Positions 63,685-64,000 of a DNA stretch of 64,000 bases are shown here, piece after piece. Below the pieces are notes generated by a model. It was not told the origin of the DNA. It did not search any database and saw only the letters and a list, made by a program, of their open reading frames with translations. Numbering within the stretch: the first letter of the stretch is position 1; each line of letters opens with the position of its first letter. A program made the position numbers and the translations under genes. The DNA lies in contig JAWNZC010000220.1 in NCBI GenBank assembly GCA_035771165.1, forward strand, positions 152,501-216,500, written 5' to 3'. The stretch comes from Paragorgia papillata (taxonomy: Eukaryota; Cnidaria; Anthozoa; Scleralcyonacea; Coralliidae).

Positions 63685-64000
63685 CAGGGACGTAGCGAAG
63701 GGATTTGGGGGGGGGGGGGGGGGGGGTGTCATGACAATGACCAACTTTTTGCAATGATAAATGAAAATTTTCATATCAGAGACATAGTGTAAAAAAGGTG
63801 AGAATTGATCGAAAAACTTGTAATGTATAAACGGGTATTTAGGAGCTGGGCGAAACAAGACAAGACAGAAACATTTTATTTTTATGGAAACAATCAAAAT
63901 TCACTGAAATTCAAAGTGTTCTGAATGTTAATCTAAAAGTAACCAATAAAGCGGAAAACATGTTTAACAATTACACTGGTAATCAGCAGCAGCAATTCCT
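63685..64000. mobile_element. hAT-like MITE, cut by the window edge
   Basis: Begins CAGGGACGTAGCGAAGGGAT, has a poly-G tract at 63709-63728, and continues as the reverse of about 40327-40640. The other end is outside the window. Confidence 0.75.

Overview
This is eukaryotic nuclear DNA. The genes are split by short GT-AG introns and packed among inverted-repeat transposons, tRNA- and 5S-derived SINE-like elements, LINE tails and microsatellites. The best guess is a marine invertebrate, most likely a cnidarian: it has animal-type GDI, exportin-t and ZNF341-like genes, very many small introns, a young fucosyltransferase cluster and a hammerhead-ribozyme element. That assignment is inference; no marker here fixes the taxon. 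No prokaryotic, plasmid or viral genes were seen.

Layout. 0.1-4.0 kb (minus): a three-exon gene for an unrecognised 363-aa acidic protein. 7.1-13.3 kb (plus): a five-exon C2H2 zinc-finger gene resembling ZNF341, with two expanded tandem repeats in its introns. 13.3-16.5 kb: a field of MITE-like and foldback elements. 16.5-31.5 kb: four single-exon alpha-1,3-fucosyltransferase-like genes (GT10), one on the minus strand and three on the plus strand. 34.9-43.8 kb (minus): a complete ten-exon Rab GDP-dissociation inhibitor gene, 445 codons when spliced by eye. 44.0-44.6 kb: a GGAA microsatellite between two divergent genes. 45.0-63.4 kb (plus): a complete 39-exon exportin-t gene, 961 codons when spliced by eye, with six large simple-repeat arrays in its introns.

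The most striking non-coding feature is a tandem hammerhead-ribozyme element at 33.36-33.85 kb. Two full type I hammerheads 277 bp apart would release a 277-nt RNA. A third hammerhead lies on the minus strand at 29.59-29.64 kb. All are bordered by TA-repeat DNA. This resembles the metazoan retrozymes, which are non-autonomous circular-RNA retroelements.

The fucosyltransferase duplicates also record transposition. Comparing flanks gives occupied and empty sites for at least two inverted-repeat elements with 7-bp target duplications, and shows that a 5S-derived SINE sits just upstream of two of the genes but not of the third. The main genes are housekeeping functions (vesicle traffic, tRNA export, transcription control, Golgi glycosylation) and show no sign of forming a pathway.
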